Assembly: GCF_958295425.1 (NCBI RefSeq)
Contig: NC_081141.1
Coordinates: forward strand, 13,611,204 to 13,675,203
Direction of reading: 5' to 3'
DNA from: Solea solea
Taxonomy: Eukaryota > Chordata > Actinopteri > Pleuronectiformes > Soleidae
DNA length: 64,000 nt
This document shows positions 34,721 to 64,000 of the stretch, one piece after another. How positions within the stretch are numbered: position 1 is the first letter of the stretch; each line of letters begins with the position of its first letter. Made by a program: the position numbers and the translations under genes. The notes under the pieces were generated by a model. It saw only the letters and a list, made by a program, of their open reading frames with translations. It was not told where the DNA came from and searched no databases.

Positions 34721-34980
34721 TAGAAAAAGTATTTTTTATGCATATTGACCTGTGATTCTGCTCAATAGCGTGCATGAAAAGCATGAACAGTACTTTTTTG
34801 GTAACTTTGTGTTAATCTGTGACAATGTTTAACTTTTCATAATCCATAACAGTAGCAGCTATTATTTTACAGGCATAATGTGTTAGAAATATCGATAAAC
34901 GTAATAATCTCACAGTCATTTTCTCATGCTCATAATTCTGTTAGGATAAGGCAAATTTCCGTAGTGTCCCTGAAGGCAGC

Positions 34981-34993
34981 ATTGCTTAGCAAC
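34981..34993 (+). promoter_or_regulatory. X-box-like RFX site upstream of cfap157
   Basis: ATTGCTTAGCAAC (reverse complement GTTGCTAAGCAAT) resembles the RFX X-box, two GTTGCC-like half sites in inverted order. It lies 71 bp before the cfap157 ATG, a usual distance for ciliary genes. One half site deviates from consensus, so this is a plausible rather than a certain site. Confidence 0.5.
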
Positions 34994-35063
34994 AACGCAA
35001 CAAGCTGATAGTTTTTCCCTGTCGCTGCAGGTTCGACGTAAACCTTCAAACTTTCTTGACACG

Positions 35064-35215
35064 ATGCCTAAAAAGAAGGAGAAGAAAAGCAGCGACAACA
35101 GAGACGAAGAAAAGAAGACGACACAGAGATCTGCAGCACAAACAAGCGGATCTGACGACAGAGAGAAGACGCTGTATCTGACACAGATACGATATTTGAA
35201 CGAGCAGCTCGAGAG
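35064..35215 (+). CDS. cfap157: cfap157 exon 1
   Basis: Residues 1-50 plus two bases. Starts at ATG 35064 (ACGATGCCT) and ends CTCGAGAG before a GTAACA donor. Lys/Glu/Ser-rich N-terminus, then the first heptads (YLTQIRYLNEQLE). Confidence 0.9.
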
Positions 35216-38200
35216 GTAACATACACTGACAGACACTTCACTTTTATCGGCTGTGACACGTGTTAGTCATATAACTAAATACACAGATATTTATTTTAAT
35301 GACTCGACTTTCGCCGTTAATTAAAATCAATCTTCAGAAAATCACTTCAGCGCAACGTTTACGTTATTTGCGCAGCACTTACGCCGTTGTTGTTGTTTTT
35401 TTTTTTTAGCTATGTTAAACTTTCACTTTATTACTTTAAACTTAAAGAATTACCTGTGCTAAAACATAGGTTAGTAAACCAGTAGACCAGCAGAATAACA
35501 ACATAATAACCTATACACAAGGACCCCACGTTTTCCCTTTAATTAAGTGTCTTTTTACAAAAGATATTATGAACAACCTGAAATTTCTGGAGAAAAATAA
35601 TTTGTCATTTCACAAATTCATCCTGCGGGCCGGACATTTGACCCTCTGGTGGGCCAGTTCTGGCCTGCGGACCGTATGTTTGACACCCCTGGTATACGCC
35701 ATACGGAATGAGGACATTAAATAAATGAGTAACCAAAATCCCTTTAAATAAATGATTCGCCATTTATTTTAAGGGCTTTTTGGGGGTTAAGACCTGGTTT
35801 TAGGGTAAGGGTAATGGTTAAGGTTGGGTAGCTGTGATGGTTAAGATTAAGGGAATGTAAGCTCTCTTTGTTTTCACCCTTTATCATCATCATCATCATC
35901 ATTTTCGCAGGGCTCTGATTATTATTTTCTACACACTCCGGTCAAAATACCTCAGCTCTACTCCGATCACATACCCTGGTTTACAGTATACAGTAGAAGA
36001 GTATTTCTGATTTTCCTCCAAGTACCACCAGAGGAAGCTGCTACACGCGCCACAGTTTGAGAACCAGGGCTCTAACAAGAATCATAACAGATATTATTTC
36101 ATTCACCACCAGCCGTGCTCTTCCTCCTTCTCCAGATATCAGCAGAAATGCGATGACCTCGAGAGGCAGAAGAAGGACTGTGATTCTCAGTACAGTGCAC
36201 TGGAGACAGAGAAGAAGGACATCGTCACATATCTGAAACGCTCCGTGTTTGAGAAGGAGGAGGAGACGGAACAACTGTTGGAGCGGCTGGAGAGTCAGCG
36301 GCAGGCTGCAGAGAAGGACAGAGAAGACCTGAAGCTGCAGCACGAACATCTGAGGCAAGAACTCCAGAACCGGATAGAAGATCTGAACCAGGAGAACCGC
36401 TCACTCGGTGAGATTTGAGATACATTCACGCAAAGCATGTCATTGTCCCTATAAGCTGAGAGGAGCCCAGAGATGATCTGATCACGTTAGTTCTCAGCAA
36501 CAACACTTTTGTGAGAAGGAAACTTACATTTGTATGACAGCAACAAAATAACTGTTGGTACCTCCAAACTGGATGTTGGATGTAGGGTCAATTTTCCTGG
36601 GGGATCTTCTCCTGAAATGTCCTTGTTTAGACAGCAATTGATTAGATCAAATAATCAAATGAATAAATGTCTTAATTGTGACATTTAAAATGTAATTCAG
36701 TAATGTTCGTTACTCAGGTACAGCAGCTGCGACAGCAACAGATTCCTTTAACTCAAAATAAAGTTAAAAAAAACTGTAACATCAGAACATTATAAATGTG
36801 AGTTCACTCAACAATAAAATAAACAGTTATTAGGGACCTCTGTGCTTCATTTTACACAAACTATAAAACTCAAGGCATAAACAAAAGCCACGATTAAACC
36901 TTAAACCTTAAAATCTACATCAATCACAGCATATAAATGAAAGACTGCACTCTAGTTCAGTTTGGATTCTCCGCTCCTTCTTCCAGTGACGAGGCTGACT
37001 AGTCTGGAGGAGTTTCAGAGTCAGAAGAATCAGCTGATGTCCAACATGGAGTCTCTGGAGAAGAAGCTGAACAGTGAGATGGAGGACCACAAAGCCAACA
37101 TCCACAGCCTGGAATTGAAAGCACTGATGCAAAAGAACAGGTTGGTTCTGGATTAGTGACCTCCCTCTGTAGCAAATATACATGTCATTTAAGTTTGTTT
37201 AAATGTTTCAAAACTTCAGTCATGCCCGTTTCTCACTGTCTTCTAATCCCTGACAAAAGACTGGAGAAGGAGATGGAGAGTCACGTCGCAGCCATGGAAG
37301 TAGAGATGCAGCAGCAGGTGGATCAGAAGGTTCCTGAGATGAGCAGGCTGGCTCTTCGGGAGAACGCGGAGGTCAGGGTGCAGTTCATCCAGCTGACGGA
37401 GCAGGCTCAGGTCCTGATGATGGAGAACTCAGGCCTACAGGGTCGCGTGAGTCAACTCAGCGCGGATGTGGGGAACCTGGAGCAGATGCTCAGCAAGTTG
37501 TCACGTAAGAGCTGCGTCCGCAAGAAGGTAGGAAGGTAAACGCACATGCTATTAATGATCCAAACAATCAAGAACAGATGATTCAATGATAAACATCCTT
37601 ACCTTGAGGTGGTGGAGCAGCTGACAGAGAAATGTCAGCAGCTGCAGGTGGAGCTGAAGGATTTCAGAGAGGAACATCAGCAGCTTCAGACCGAGCACCA
37701 ACAAATCCTGGATGAGATGAAGACGCTCAGGTCAGAGTTTTCTCCGTCGCCACTGTGAACTAAAAATATACCTTAGCAATTGTAGTTATTGTTCTATGTT
37801 TTATAATTTCCTTGACCATTTTCACAAGTAAAATACTAAAAGTAGATGACAGATACGGAGGATGAAGCAGTGAACTTTTAAATGGACAGGACGAGATAAC
37901 TAAATAGTTATTTTTAAGCAAAAAAAGTACAAAGATAACAACAGAAAGTAAAAGCATGCAATATGAAGTGTCTAGTCAGAATACAAAGACGCAATATTAT
38001 TAACGGTTCTACATCAGAAAATCCGGTATAGATATTTTGTAGTATGTGCAGTGAACAACACAGTGCAAATGAGCAGACTCTTAACACAAATGTCCAGACG
38101 GACAAGTGTTCACTCTTGCGGTAACGTATGAAAATAAAAACAATATTAGTTCATTAAATATGTGAAGCAAAGGGATGAAAATGCCAAATTAAGAAAAAAA

Positions 38201-40424
38201 ATTAAGAAAAAAAATTAAAATCTAAAATAAATGGATGATTTAAAGAAGGATCTCACACTGAAGGCATTAACATTCAACAATCACTATGTTTTTCCACCTG
38301 ATTTTAAAGCTCAGAGCTCTGGTTCAATGTCACTGATATCACTTTAGAGATATTTCCAAATACATACCGAAACAATTCTGCATTAAAAAAACACAGTAGC
38401 CATCAGCAGAGGAGTTAGGTCTATGGCATGGAACCCTAATCTCTAGGGTTCCTTTCAGATTTGAACCGGAGACCTCTTAATCTGTAGTCAAATGCTGTGC
38501 CACTTCAGTGTTTGCCCACAGTTGTACCAGTGTTGTTTTTCTTGTGTTTGTACTTCAGACACGAGTGCTCCTCACTGTCCGCACAGTGCAGTAGGAACAC
38601 CGGGGAGGTGACTCGTCTGGAGGCAGATCTACAGGAGGTGAGGAGAGCGAGGAGTCGTCTGAGGAGCATCATCCAGGAAGCAGCTGTCGCTCTCAGACAA
38701 GCTCTGATGGTAAACCAACAGTTGTGACACTAAACACCCCACACCAGCAGGAACATCAGGTTAAACAGGAGCCTCTCACTTCTCTCACTAGACATTAAAT
38801 AGTTTCATTTCCTACGAAAAGGTGCAGCTTTATTCATCTACACGCACACGACAAAGACAGACTAGTACTATATTTAAAATCGGAGGTCAGTGAAACAGAG
38901 AGAGAGAGAGAGAGAAAAAAAAGGAATAAAACCAAACAGTCAGATGTTTTCAGGGTTTCAGGATTTAAACCCCGCTGTTCTCTTTGTTCCCTGCAGGGGG
39001 CACCGACTGACTTGAACTCAGCAGCAGAGGCCAGTGTCATGCAGTGGAAGCAGCTGATGCAGACTGTGATGATGGTTCTGAGCAGCTCCACCACTGAGAA
39101 AGTGACTGAGCTGCAGGAAGAGTGTGACCCTGCAGCAGCCAGGTAATAAAAGTCTCCACCACCGTGGATTTGAGCTTTTTTTAAGAATGAGCTAATCAAT
39201 CAGACTTTAGTATCACACTGTTCGCCCTGCAATCAATGTAACACACAGGGGTTTTTACAGAGCAATAAACCTAAACTGCCTTCACTCCCTTCACACGGGG
39301 CAAAAACAATAACAGGAGCTGAGGAAATGACATTGTGAATCTCATAATTCTGCCATAAAAAAAACACAGAAGGCCGGAAACAAATGTAAACGTATAATAA
39401 AGATATAATAATGAAAAGGAAAAAGGCTGTGAATTTCCCTTTTGTTCCGCATCATGCACCAAGTAGTAAAACTACACTCTATAGAACCAGCCAGCAAAAC
39501 AGAAATATAGAAATTGTTATGTTTTTTTATGGTTATTTATTGGTATTTACTCTGAAATACTCATAAGACATTCATTTACAATTGCATTTAAGTGAATTTA
39601 ACAACTTTATCAGATGAAAATCCACCACGTTTTACTTTACTACGATTGTGCAATGATTGGATTTTCACCAAATGTGTGCGACACTGTCTTAGTTTAACTG
39701 AATTATATAAAAAAAAAAGGTTTGTTAAGAGAAGATTTTGAAGAGATTTTGATGATTACAGTACAGTTCTGTTCTTATCTGGTCTCGGTGTGTCCATCCT
39801 GCCGTTTCACTGGCCTTCACAGAGCAGCGAGTCTGGGTCCAGCTTTGAGTGTCCAGTTTCAGCTCGCCCGCCACAGGCCCGGAGACCTGGGCTTCATCCC
39901 GCCTCCTGCACTGAAACACATTCTCCCAAAGACGGGACGTGGACCCATGATGCATCTGTGCAGGTTTGTATCACTGAGATTCACTGAGTTTGCCCGGATT
40001 CCCCTTGACTATGTTTACTTACTTGCCTGTAAGTGGACTGAAAATAACAAATACAGATTAATAATGAACATACTCATACTGAGGTTTTACTCTCCCTAAA
40101 GGTTGATATTGATGTTATATTTTACGAAAATAATACAAATACGTCATGATTTGTCAATGAAATGATGTGGAAGTTCAAATACCGTATAGTAAGTGTGGCA
40201 CTGATTTTACAGCAGTATGCGACATTTAAATGCATTTTAAATGCAAAACGCACTTTTTGACATGACCCTTTTTCATGTGATTAACTTTGTTTTCTCCTTT
40301 TCTTTCTCTCAGGAAACCGTCCAGCCAGAAGACGTCCGGATTCAGGTGTCAGAGCACAACAAAGTCAAGTCAACAAACACACGGGTCGTCAATGACAACT
40401 CTCGGAAAGCCTTTCAATTGTTAA
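35064..40424 (+). CDS. cfap157: cfap157, cilia and flagella associated protein 157 (9 exons)
   Basis: Axoneme/basal-body-associated coiled-coil protein of motile cilia; in mouse it is needed for normal sperm flagella. Nine exons join with consistent phases to give 505 residues, close to the human 520. Features shared with human CFAP157 are a Lys-rich start (MPKKKEKK), the TQIRYLNEQLERYQQKCDDL region, a KKDIVTYLKRSV segment (human KKEIVAFLKRTL), VTRLTSLEEFQ, EQLTEKCQQLQ, and a C-terminal RPGDLGFIPPP (human QPGDLGLVP). Nearly all of residues 40-370 is heptad-rich coiled coil. It is head to head with dmrt1 and tail to tail with kank1. Human CFAP157 is on 9q34 while DMRT1 and KANK1 are on 9p24, so this neighbourhood differs from human. 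No break or stop seen. Confidence 0.93.
35610..35692. mobile_element. hAT-type repeat end
   Basis: GCGGGCCGGACATTTGACCC, then GGCCTGCGGACCG and GTTTGACACCCCTG; the reverse complement begins CAGGGGTGTCAAAC, a widespread hAT-derived terminus. Only one end is recognised. Confidence 0.65.
35770..35855 (+). repeat. TTAGGG-rich dispersed repeat fragment
   Basis: GGGGGTTAAGACCTGGTTTT then AGGGTAAGGGTAATGG, the same core as 15305-15350. Confidence 0.6.
36136..36407 (+). CDS. cfap157: cfap157 exon 2
   Basis: From acceptor CTTCTCCAG to donor GTGAGA; phase 2 in, 1 out. Residues about 51-141, all coiled coil, including the conserved KKDIVTYLKRSVFEKEEE stretch. Confidence 0.92.
36408..36986 (+). other. 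cfap157 intron 2
   Basis: No repeat or other gene recognised. Confidence 0.7.
36987..37140 (+). CDS. cfap157: cfap157 exon 3
   Basis: Acceptor CTTCTTCCAG, donor GTTGGT; phase 1 in, 2 out. Begins VTRLTSLEEFQSQKNQL, the counterpart of human KLAALEEFRLQKEE. Confidence 0.92.
37260..37527 (+). CDS. cfap157: cfap157 exon 4
   Basis: Acceptor CCCTGACAAAAG, donor GTAGGA after AAGAAG; phase 2 in, 0 out. Residues about 193-282, coiled coil with QLTEQAQVLMMEN, parallel to human QQGMKLLQEN. Confidence 0.88.
37609..37730 (+). CDS. cfap157: cfap157 exon 5
   Basis: Acceptor CCTTACCTTGAG, donor GTCAGA; phase 0 in, 2 out. VVEQLTEKCQQLQVELKDF matches human ILMLTKKCQEQQ. The intron before it is only 81 bp. 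Confidence 0.87.
37731..38558 (+). other. cfap157 intron 5
   Basis: AT-rich, with an A-rich run near 38190-38225; nothing else recognised. Confidence 0.7.
38559..38709 (+). CDS. cfap157: cfap157 exon 6
   Basis: Acceptor TTGTACTTCAG, donor GTAAAC after CTGATG; phase 2 in, 0 out. Last main coiled-coil exon, with RLRSIIQEAAVALRQAL close to human RASLEAALVQATSFLQ. Confidence 0.9.
38997..39142 (+). CDS. cfap157: cfap157 exon 7
   Basis: Acceptor TTCCCTGCAG, donor GTAATA; phase 0 in, 2 out. MQWKQLMQTVMMVLSSS corresponds to human WHKEMLQQLLVMLSS. Confidence 0.9.
39143..39822 (+). other. cfap157 intron 7
   Basis: AT-rich; nothing recognised. Intron 8 (39964-40312) is likewise empty. Confidence 0.7.
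39823..39963 (+). CDS. cfap157: cfap157 exon 8
   Basis: Acceptor TGGCCTTCACAG, donor GTTTGT; phase 2 in, 2 out. Carries the conserved C-terminal RHRPGDLGFIPPPALKHI segment. The other frames are also open but lack this conservation. Confidence 0.9.
40313..40424 (+). CDS. cfap157: cfap157 exon 9 (stop at 40422-40424)
   Basis: Acceptor TTTCTTTCTCTCAG. Adds RKPSSQKTSGFRC and a Ser/Thr-rich tail ending GKPFNC before TAA. The frame is fixed by exon 8; a longer open frame through the same bases would need a different phase. Confidence 0.85.
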
Positions 40425-41766
40425 GAGCACACTTTCTTAGTTCGGATACAAACATGTCTATTCATGAATCTATGAATGTCCATATCTAATATTTAATAGC
40501 CTTTTTCGCTTTTCTTTGATAATCAGAATGACACTCTTCAGCGATGATCAGCCACTGTGTCTCAAAATGTTTTAATATAAAACATCAAAATGTATCCACT
40601 GTGAAGTAAGCTTATAATTAGTGATGCCTTCAGATGGACAGAACTTTGGTTATGGTGGGGAAAAGTTTAATCACTGAAAACACTGACGGAAATACCTATG
40701 AATTCTATAAATATCAAATCAGATGATCTAAATCAACACGTTTCTGTTTATGTCTGTATAGAATCTTGCAAGGTGGAAGTCAGTTTAATTTCCCTTTAAT
40801 GTGATGAAATATCCCTTCAATGTGGTTGATGTGCCTGAGGTTTGAGTGATAAAATGAAGGTGAGGCAGATTTATATTCTTTAATCAAGTTTAATGTTATA
40901 TGGCAAAGTCTCAGGCACAGCTGACGATAAAAGTCGGTACCTCGATGAAGACGAGAGGAGGACAGTTTACGTTACACGAGCGACAGAAAAACAAACTGGA
41001 CACGAAGACAACGTGAGGAGAATAACTAAACACTACGGATGACCGGCGTACAGTATGTACAATGAAACACATATATCTGCCCTTAAAAACTATACTTTGA
41101 TAAATATATAACTTCATGGATCGTTAAGTAGTAATAGGTAATATTAAAAATACTGTGATTCTTCTCTTTAAATAGATACAAAGGATTTGTATAAAAGTAC
41201 AGTTTCTCCAGTCTAGGTCGCGTCTATCGATGGATACATGAATCCGAGCTCCGCGCACAAAATGTGACCCCGGGATAGAACAATATATACAGGAAATGGT
41301 TCCTCTTACACGTGGGTGGATTAATATCCATCTAGCTATTCTGATGCTCTCAAAAAACAAAACAAAAACAAAAAAAATGATCACCAATCAAATGGTTTTG
41401 TTGCTCTTGAATGATCAACACTGAGCTTTAGAAATAAAAAAATTATCGAATTGAAATAAAAAAAAAAAGAGAAAATGAAAATAAAAAAAGAAGTAATAAT
41501 AATGTAGTAGTTTAGCATGTGTTCGTGTTGGTCTGACCTCCAGTGGTTTGCAGATTATTTGAATCTGATGGGACTCTGAGGCACCAGCTGGTTACATTCA
41601 TTTTCAAAAGGGCACTTTGGGTTCTTCATGGAGTCCAGACAAAACACTTCCAGGATTCTCATTGGTTGATTGGTGCTTGTCCAGCTGCGGGCAGGGCATC
41701 ATTCAGCGTGAACCGATAGCAGCGCAAGGGGGTTTCTGGGAAGGGGGGGGGGGGGGGGTGAAGCAT
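40425..41766. other. Convergent 3' region between cfap157 and kank1
   Basis: Holds the 3' untranslated ends of both genes. A minus-strand ATTAAA at about 40877-40882 could be a kank1 polyadenylation signal. A poly(G) run lies at about 41742-41759. No gene recognised. Confidence 0.6.
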
Positions 41767-60018
<18,252 letters not shown>

Positions 60019-63000
60019 GGCTGCAGCCGTATGCTCTCAGTCAGTCCCAAAACAAGACCTAGTGCGGTCATGCAACTGCCATGCATCAAGTCCAGATTAC
60101 CATGCAACCTGCAATCTGAGACAAAACACAGCAAACATTTACTCACACATCATGTTAGTGATCAGAGTCTCATTAAGAGCAACATCAGCAGCAAGAGGAG
60201 GAAACTCATGTTCAACTCAACTTCATGTTTTTGGTAACATGGTAACACGAATAATGAAAAAGGGGCACAGATCAGAGCCCAGAATAATGTTTTCAATGCC
60301 ATATTGTGTCCAAGCAAGACACATTTGATAAATTAGGATTCTAAGAAAACAGTAGCAAACCCTAATATTAACTTGTGAAAAAAATTAATGGTTTAGTTTT
60401 TACCAGACCTAGTTCCCTGTCAATCAAACGACAATGTAAACATGAAAATGCTGCACTTTCACTACTTTAGAAAAGCATTTATCTTCCTCAAGTCCAAATG
60501 ATGGACCTCCATCCAAAGTATGCATTTTAAACAAGAGCGTCTCTCTGTGAAAACTGAGCCCACTTAACGTGATCGCCAGTGCTGACCCTCTGCATTTTCA
60601 CGCAGGTGTGTTTGCATCTGACATTTGTGAACATAGAGAGGTCCTGTGTGCAGAGCGCTGCTCATTATCAATGGAAACATTATGAGCAGGAACAAAAGAG
60701 CTGTTCTCTTCATATGAAAAAACAAGCAAACATGGGGGAAGAACGTCGTCAGAGAGGTCAGTGGTTTCTAAGAAGCATCTGGAGAGAAAAGACGCAGACA
60801 AGGTTTCCTCTGATAATTTCAAAAAGCAAAACACCAAGGGCCCTTTTAATAGAAATGGAGAGGTCAGGCTATATTTACCTTCTCTCTCAGAGCAGCACTT
60901 TTTCAGAGGGGAACAGTAAGTGTCCACTTTGATATCGTACACTTATATATACTAAAATGGATAAAAGTTCACTGATGAGAATTAACAAGTTTTGCGCATT
61001 ATTTTTACATCTACATGGCATACTTTAAGCAACGTTATGCAACTTTTTCACATTAAAACAACTTCAAAATCATCTTAATTGGTCACTTCCTGAGCCTATT
61101 TCACTGTCACTCTGAAGCCTGAACCCCTGATCTTATGCTATGAAAGTTTGTTACCAGCACTGAGAGAAAAGGGTGTACCGTAAATATACTGTCATACTGA
61201 CTGAAATCAGTTTAAATGACTGATAAAAAAATGTGCTCGCAAAACGACATGTTTGCTGTAGCAACAGTGAGTCTAGTACAAGTGTACTGTTACTTTGAAG
61301 GAGCAGAAGTACGAAGAAATGGTTCATCAATTTCCCTGCAGGTTGTCATTATGGCTGAACATCTGGGGTAAAATATGGAATTTATTTTTCTTTTTTTTGT
61401 TTGGACATATTGCAATTTGAATTTAATATAATATTTAAGACATGCTTAAATATTGCTTCATACTTTAGATGAAAACTAAATATGAAAGGATTCAAACTAT
61501 TTTATCGTCGCAAAACATAGAACAATCAAAAATGAAACGAAAAAATCCAAAAAATTCAATTGCAGCATCTACGATTGGATTTCAGTGTGATCAATGGCGG
61601 TCCTCTGATCGATATGGAACATGAGGCGACATAACAAGTCTCGTCATCCATTACCCATTCCCTCATCTGCTGCACATGTAAATCCATGTTTACAGTGCGC
61701 ACCCAAATAAAGAAGCACAGCCATGCCACTCTGGTGATGTGTCTAAATACTAACCATCCGTCATCGCAACACTATTATAGACGCATATGAACCCCGCATT
61801 ACACAGAGCACACTGAACGGTTTCCAGCACCCAAATAAACTGCAGCCATGTTTATGGGCACAGCTTGGTCCCTCCTTCATGTCTGAGCTGCGTCGCCTGC
61901 TAAAATATGTCAAACAACAACAACAGCAAATTATTACATATTGCCTCCTGGTGTAAACTGTATTTTACATGTTTGTAAGAACCTTCAGCTTTTAAGTGGA
62001 GAAGAACAAGAGGGCGCTATTTCTCCAGTGCTGTCATGTTGGGCCACAACAAAAACTATCAACAGGTTTAATAGATTTAGGTTTGATTCAAAGCCCAATC
62101 TTCATGTTAATTATTTAAAGCTGGTGGAACAAACCACCGCAGGCCTGTTTGATATTTAAACCAGTGACAGTGATGCTGTTGAAGCTGCAGCTGAATGCAG
62201 CCATTTATATTATATTTATAGTTACACCCTTTTCCCTGCCTTGTTTTTTTATGGTAGGAATGCATGATTTATGTGTTTTGCAGCACCGATGGGAGGAGCC
62301 TTTTGTTATAATAAATATATACAATGACAATAAAGCCTTCCATTTCATTCTACTCCAAGAAGTGACGCAAGCAACAACCTAAGTACAGAGGATGAAGTGG
62401 ACATAAAGCAAGTAAAAACATGTCATGCTGGCTACCATTAACATACATATGCAGCTTTCAAAACATGTTGATTTTAAAAACTCCATGCAAAAGAAACAAT
62501 GAAAAAACACATCAGACTGACCAAACATCTCCCAAATGTCCAGTTCCATTGGCTGCCAGAACTCAAACCTGAAGGAAGGAGCCAGAAATCCTCAGACAAA
62601 GTAAATAAAATAACATTTAGAGACCCTATAGATTCTGTCCTTCCAATTAAAAGGTGGCAAAACCTAAATATTATGCCTTTGTACTGATTGTGTCCATCAC
62701 TGGTCAGCTAAAGTGAAAAATATTAATATTTCTGTATGGAATACTACAAGAAGAAATACTATAAACTTAAGGTTACTTTAAATAGAGGATGGTTAAGTTC
62801 TTTAGCTCGCCACTATGATAAGTTACATAGTAAATAATCAAACTGCAGGAGGTTTGACTGACTTAAACTAGAGCCCAATAGTCTGCATCTCACCATGTTA
62901 GAAACTAAAAACCCTCTTCTGTTAAGGTTCTCCAAGTCATTTGTGCACAGTGACATGATGACCCATTAATGATTGACAAAGACAAACTGGTATTTCTGTC

Positions 63001-64000
63001 TATATTCCTAGGAAGACCTGAGCTTTTAAGTGGTTGCATAATAACCCAGTAAAAACAGGGTGGACAAACTGAAGAGTCAACGTTAAGTGTCACATGCATG
63101 AGCTCCTGCACCTTATTACATTGTCTTTCTGGGTGTTTAATTGTTGAATTCCTGTTGTTCAGAATCTTTTTGTCCTTGGAATCACATGGAGTTTACAGTG
63201 AAAACATACTGTTATTGTGAAGTGTTGAATTCTGCAAGCTGAGGCCTGCAGGATCTGACGCATAATCACACCTACAGCACACATACACTGACTGATATGA
63301 CCCCACGTGTTGATAATTGCACGTTAACCTTGATTTTTTTTTTTAAACACAATAAAAAGATCTTCTGCTACAACAATCCGCCCATGCAGCTTACCTGAAA
63401 ATCTCATTCTAACTTCCTCCCACTGAACGCAGGTAGCAAACACACGACTGAGTCTACAAGCCCCCCAACAACAAGCCTACACCCAGCAAGCCCCCAGAGC
63501 GATGGGATAAGTTTCACGGCTAAGATTAGACAGCTTCCTCAGATGACAGCCAAACGATCTGTGTCCTATAAGAGGAAACAGGACTTTAAGGCTGTTTGAG
63601 TAGAACCGGCCCCTCAGCTGGGCCTCCAGGTGAAACGCATGGAGAACTAATGTGGTTAACAACCTCCGGCCACTCTTCAGCCCCGCTGACCTTCAACTCA
63701 CGCCTGACAAACGGCTAATGTGCCACACAATAGCACGTAATGGAAAAGTCTTTTCAAACGTGGTCACTTATTAACCAACACAGAAGCTGAAGGTGAAGGC
63801 GACAAATAAACAAAATGCCAAAATCACCAAATCTTATCCAGGCTGAGGTGAGACTGCCTCATGGAGAACCACTACAGATGAGACCAAAACCAATGAGTCA
63901 TCATAAACAAATCTATATTTTATTTAACCACTTCTGTTTGATATACAGTAATATTGTATATATAACAATGGGATGGAGAGACATGAATTGCAATAGTTAA
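60019..64000. other. Region upstream of kank1
   Basis: May include kank1 5' untranslated exons and promoter, which I could not place. Near 62290-62345 ACAATGACAATAAAGCCTTC resembles a LINE 3' tail. No other coding gene, RNA gene or array seen. Confidence 0.6.

Larger units (their letters stand above)
31887..35063. other. Head-to-head intergenic region between dmrt1 and cfap157
   Basis: Contains the dmrt1 promoter on the left and the cfap157 promoter on the right. Poly(T) and (CTG)n runs lie near 32010-32070. 33240-33530 has little repeat sequence and several AATTAA motifs. A perfect hairpin is at 33850-33888, a hAT-like element at about 33975-34543 and TTAGGG-type repeats on both sides of it. 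No gene recognised. Confidence 0.75.
35216..36135 (+). other. cfap157 intron 1
   Basis: Contains a hAT-type end at about 35610-35692 (TTTGACACCCCTG terminus), a TTAGGG-type repeat fragment at 35770-35855 and a short (ATC)n run near 35884-35903. Confidence 0.7.

Noticed and set aside
60579..60942. Two overlapping frames of about 115 codons on opposite strands
   Set aside because: No family resemblance and no splice or codon evidence; likely chance.

Overview
The window is nuclear DNA from a ray-finned fish, most likely a percomorph teleost. Genes are split into many exons with GT-AG introns, overall composition is AT-rich, microsatellites are common, and several typical teleost repeats are present (hAT-type MITEs, L2-like LINE ends, a SINE-like repeat). 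The proteins match fish or vertebrate Dmrt1, Cfap157 and Kank1. All exon limits were worked out by hand from homology remembered from the families, splice sites and reading phase; no alignment or search was run.

Layout. (1) 435-31,886, minus strand: dmrt1, the DM-domain testis-determination factor. A complete five-exon set reads to 304 residues. (2) 21,291-31,743: a head-to-tail duplication inside dmrt1. Unit A (26,845-31,743) and unit B (21,291-26,835) each carry part of exon 1, intron 1, exon 2, intron 2, exon 3 and the start of intron 3. The gene therefore has two exon 2s, two exon 3s and a second exon 1 cut off in the middle of the DM domain. Exons 4 and 5 are single. (3) 35,064-40,424, plus strand: cfap157, a ciliary/sperm-flagellum coiled-coil protein, nine exons, 505 residues, with an X-box-like motif about 70 bp before its ATG. 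(4) 41,767-60,018, minus strand: kank1, eleven coding exons, 1,341 residues, from the KN motif to the ankyrin repeats. (5) 60,019-64,000: no gene recognised.

dmrt1 and cfap157 are head to head, 3.2 kb apart. cfap157 and kank1 are tail to tail, 1.3 kb apart. dmrt1 is a repeated source of master sex-determining genes in fish and cfap157 acts in sperm flagella, so a rearranged dmrt1 next to a male-fertility gene makes sex linkage worth testing. The sequence alone does not show whether this is an X, Y, Z, W or autosomal haplotype.

The main result is the dmrt1 internal duplication. Its two units differ by substitutions and by at least six indels of about 65 to 820 bp, one of them cutting a dated hAT insertion. 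The exon 2+3 cassette is phase-symmetric, so one or both copies could be spliced in without breaking the frame. The exon 3 copies differ at five amino acids, while exon 2 is unchanged at the protein level. An assembly error that joined two diverged haplotypes is the main alternative.
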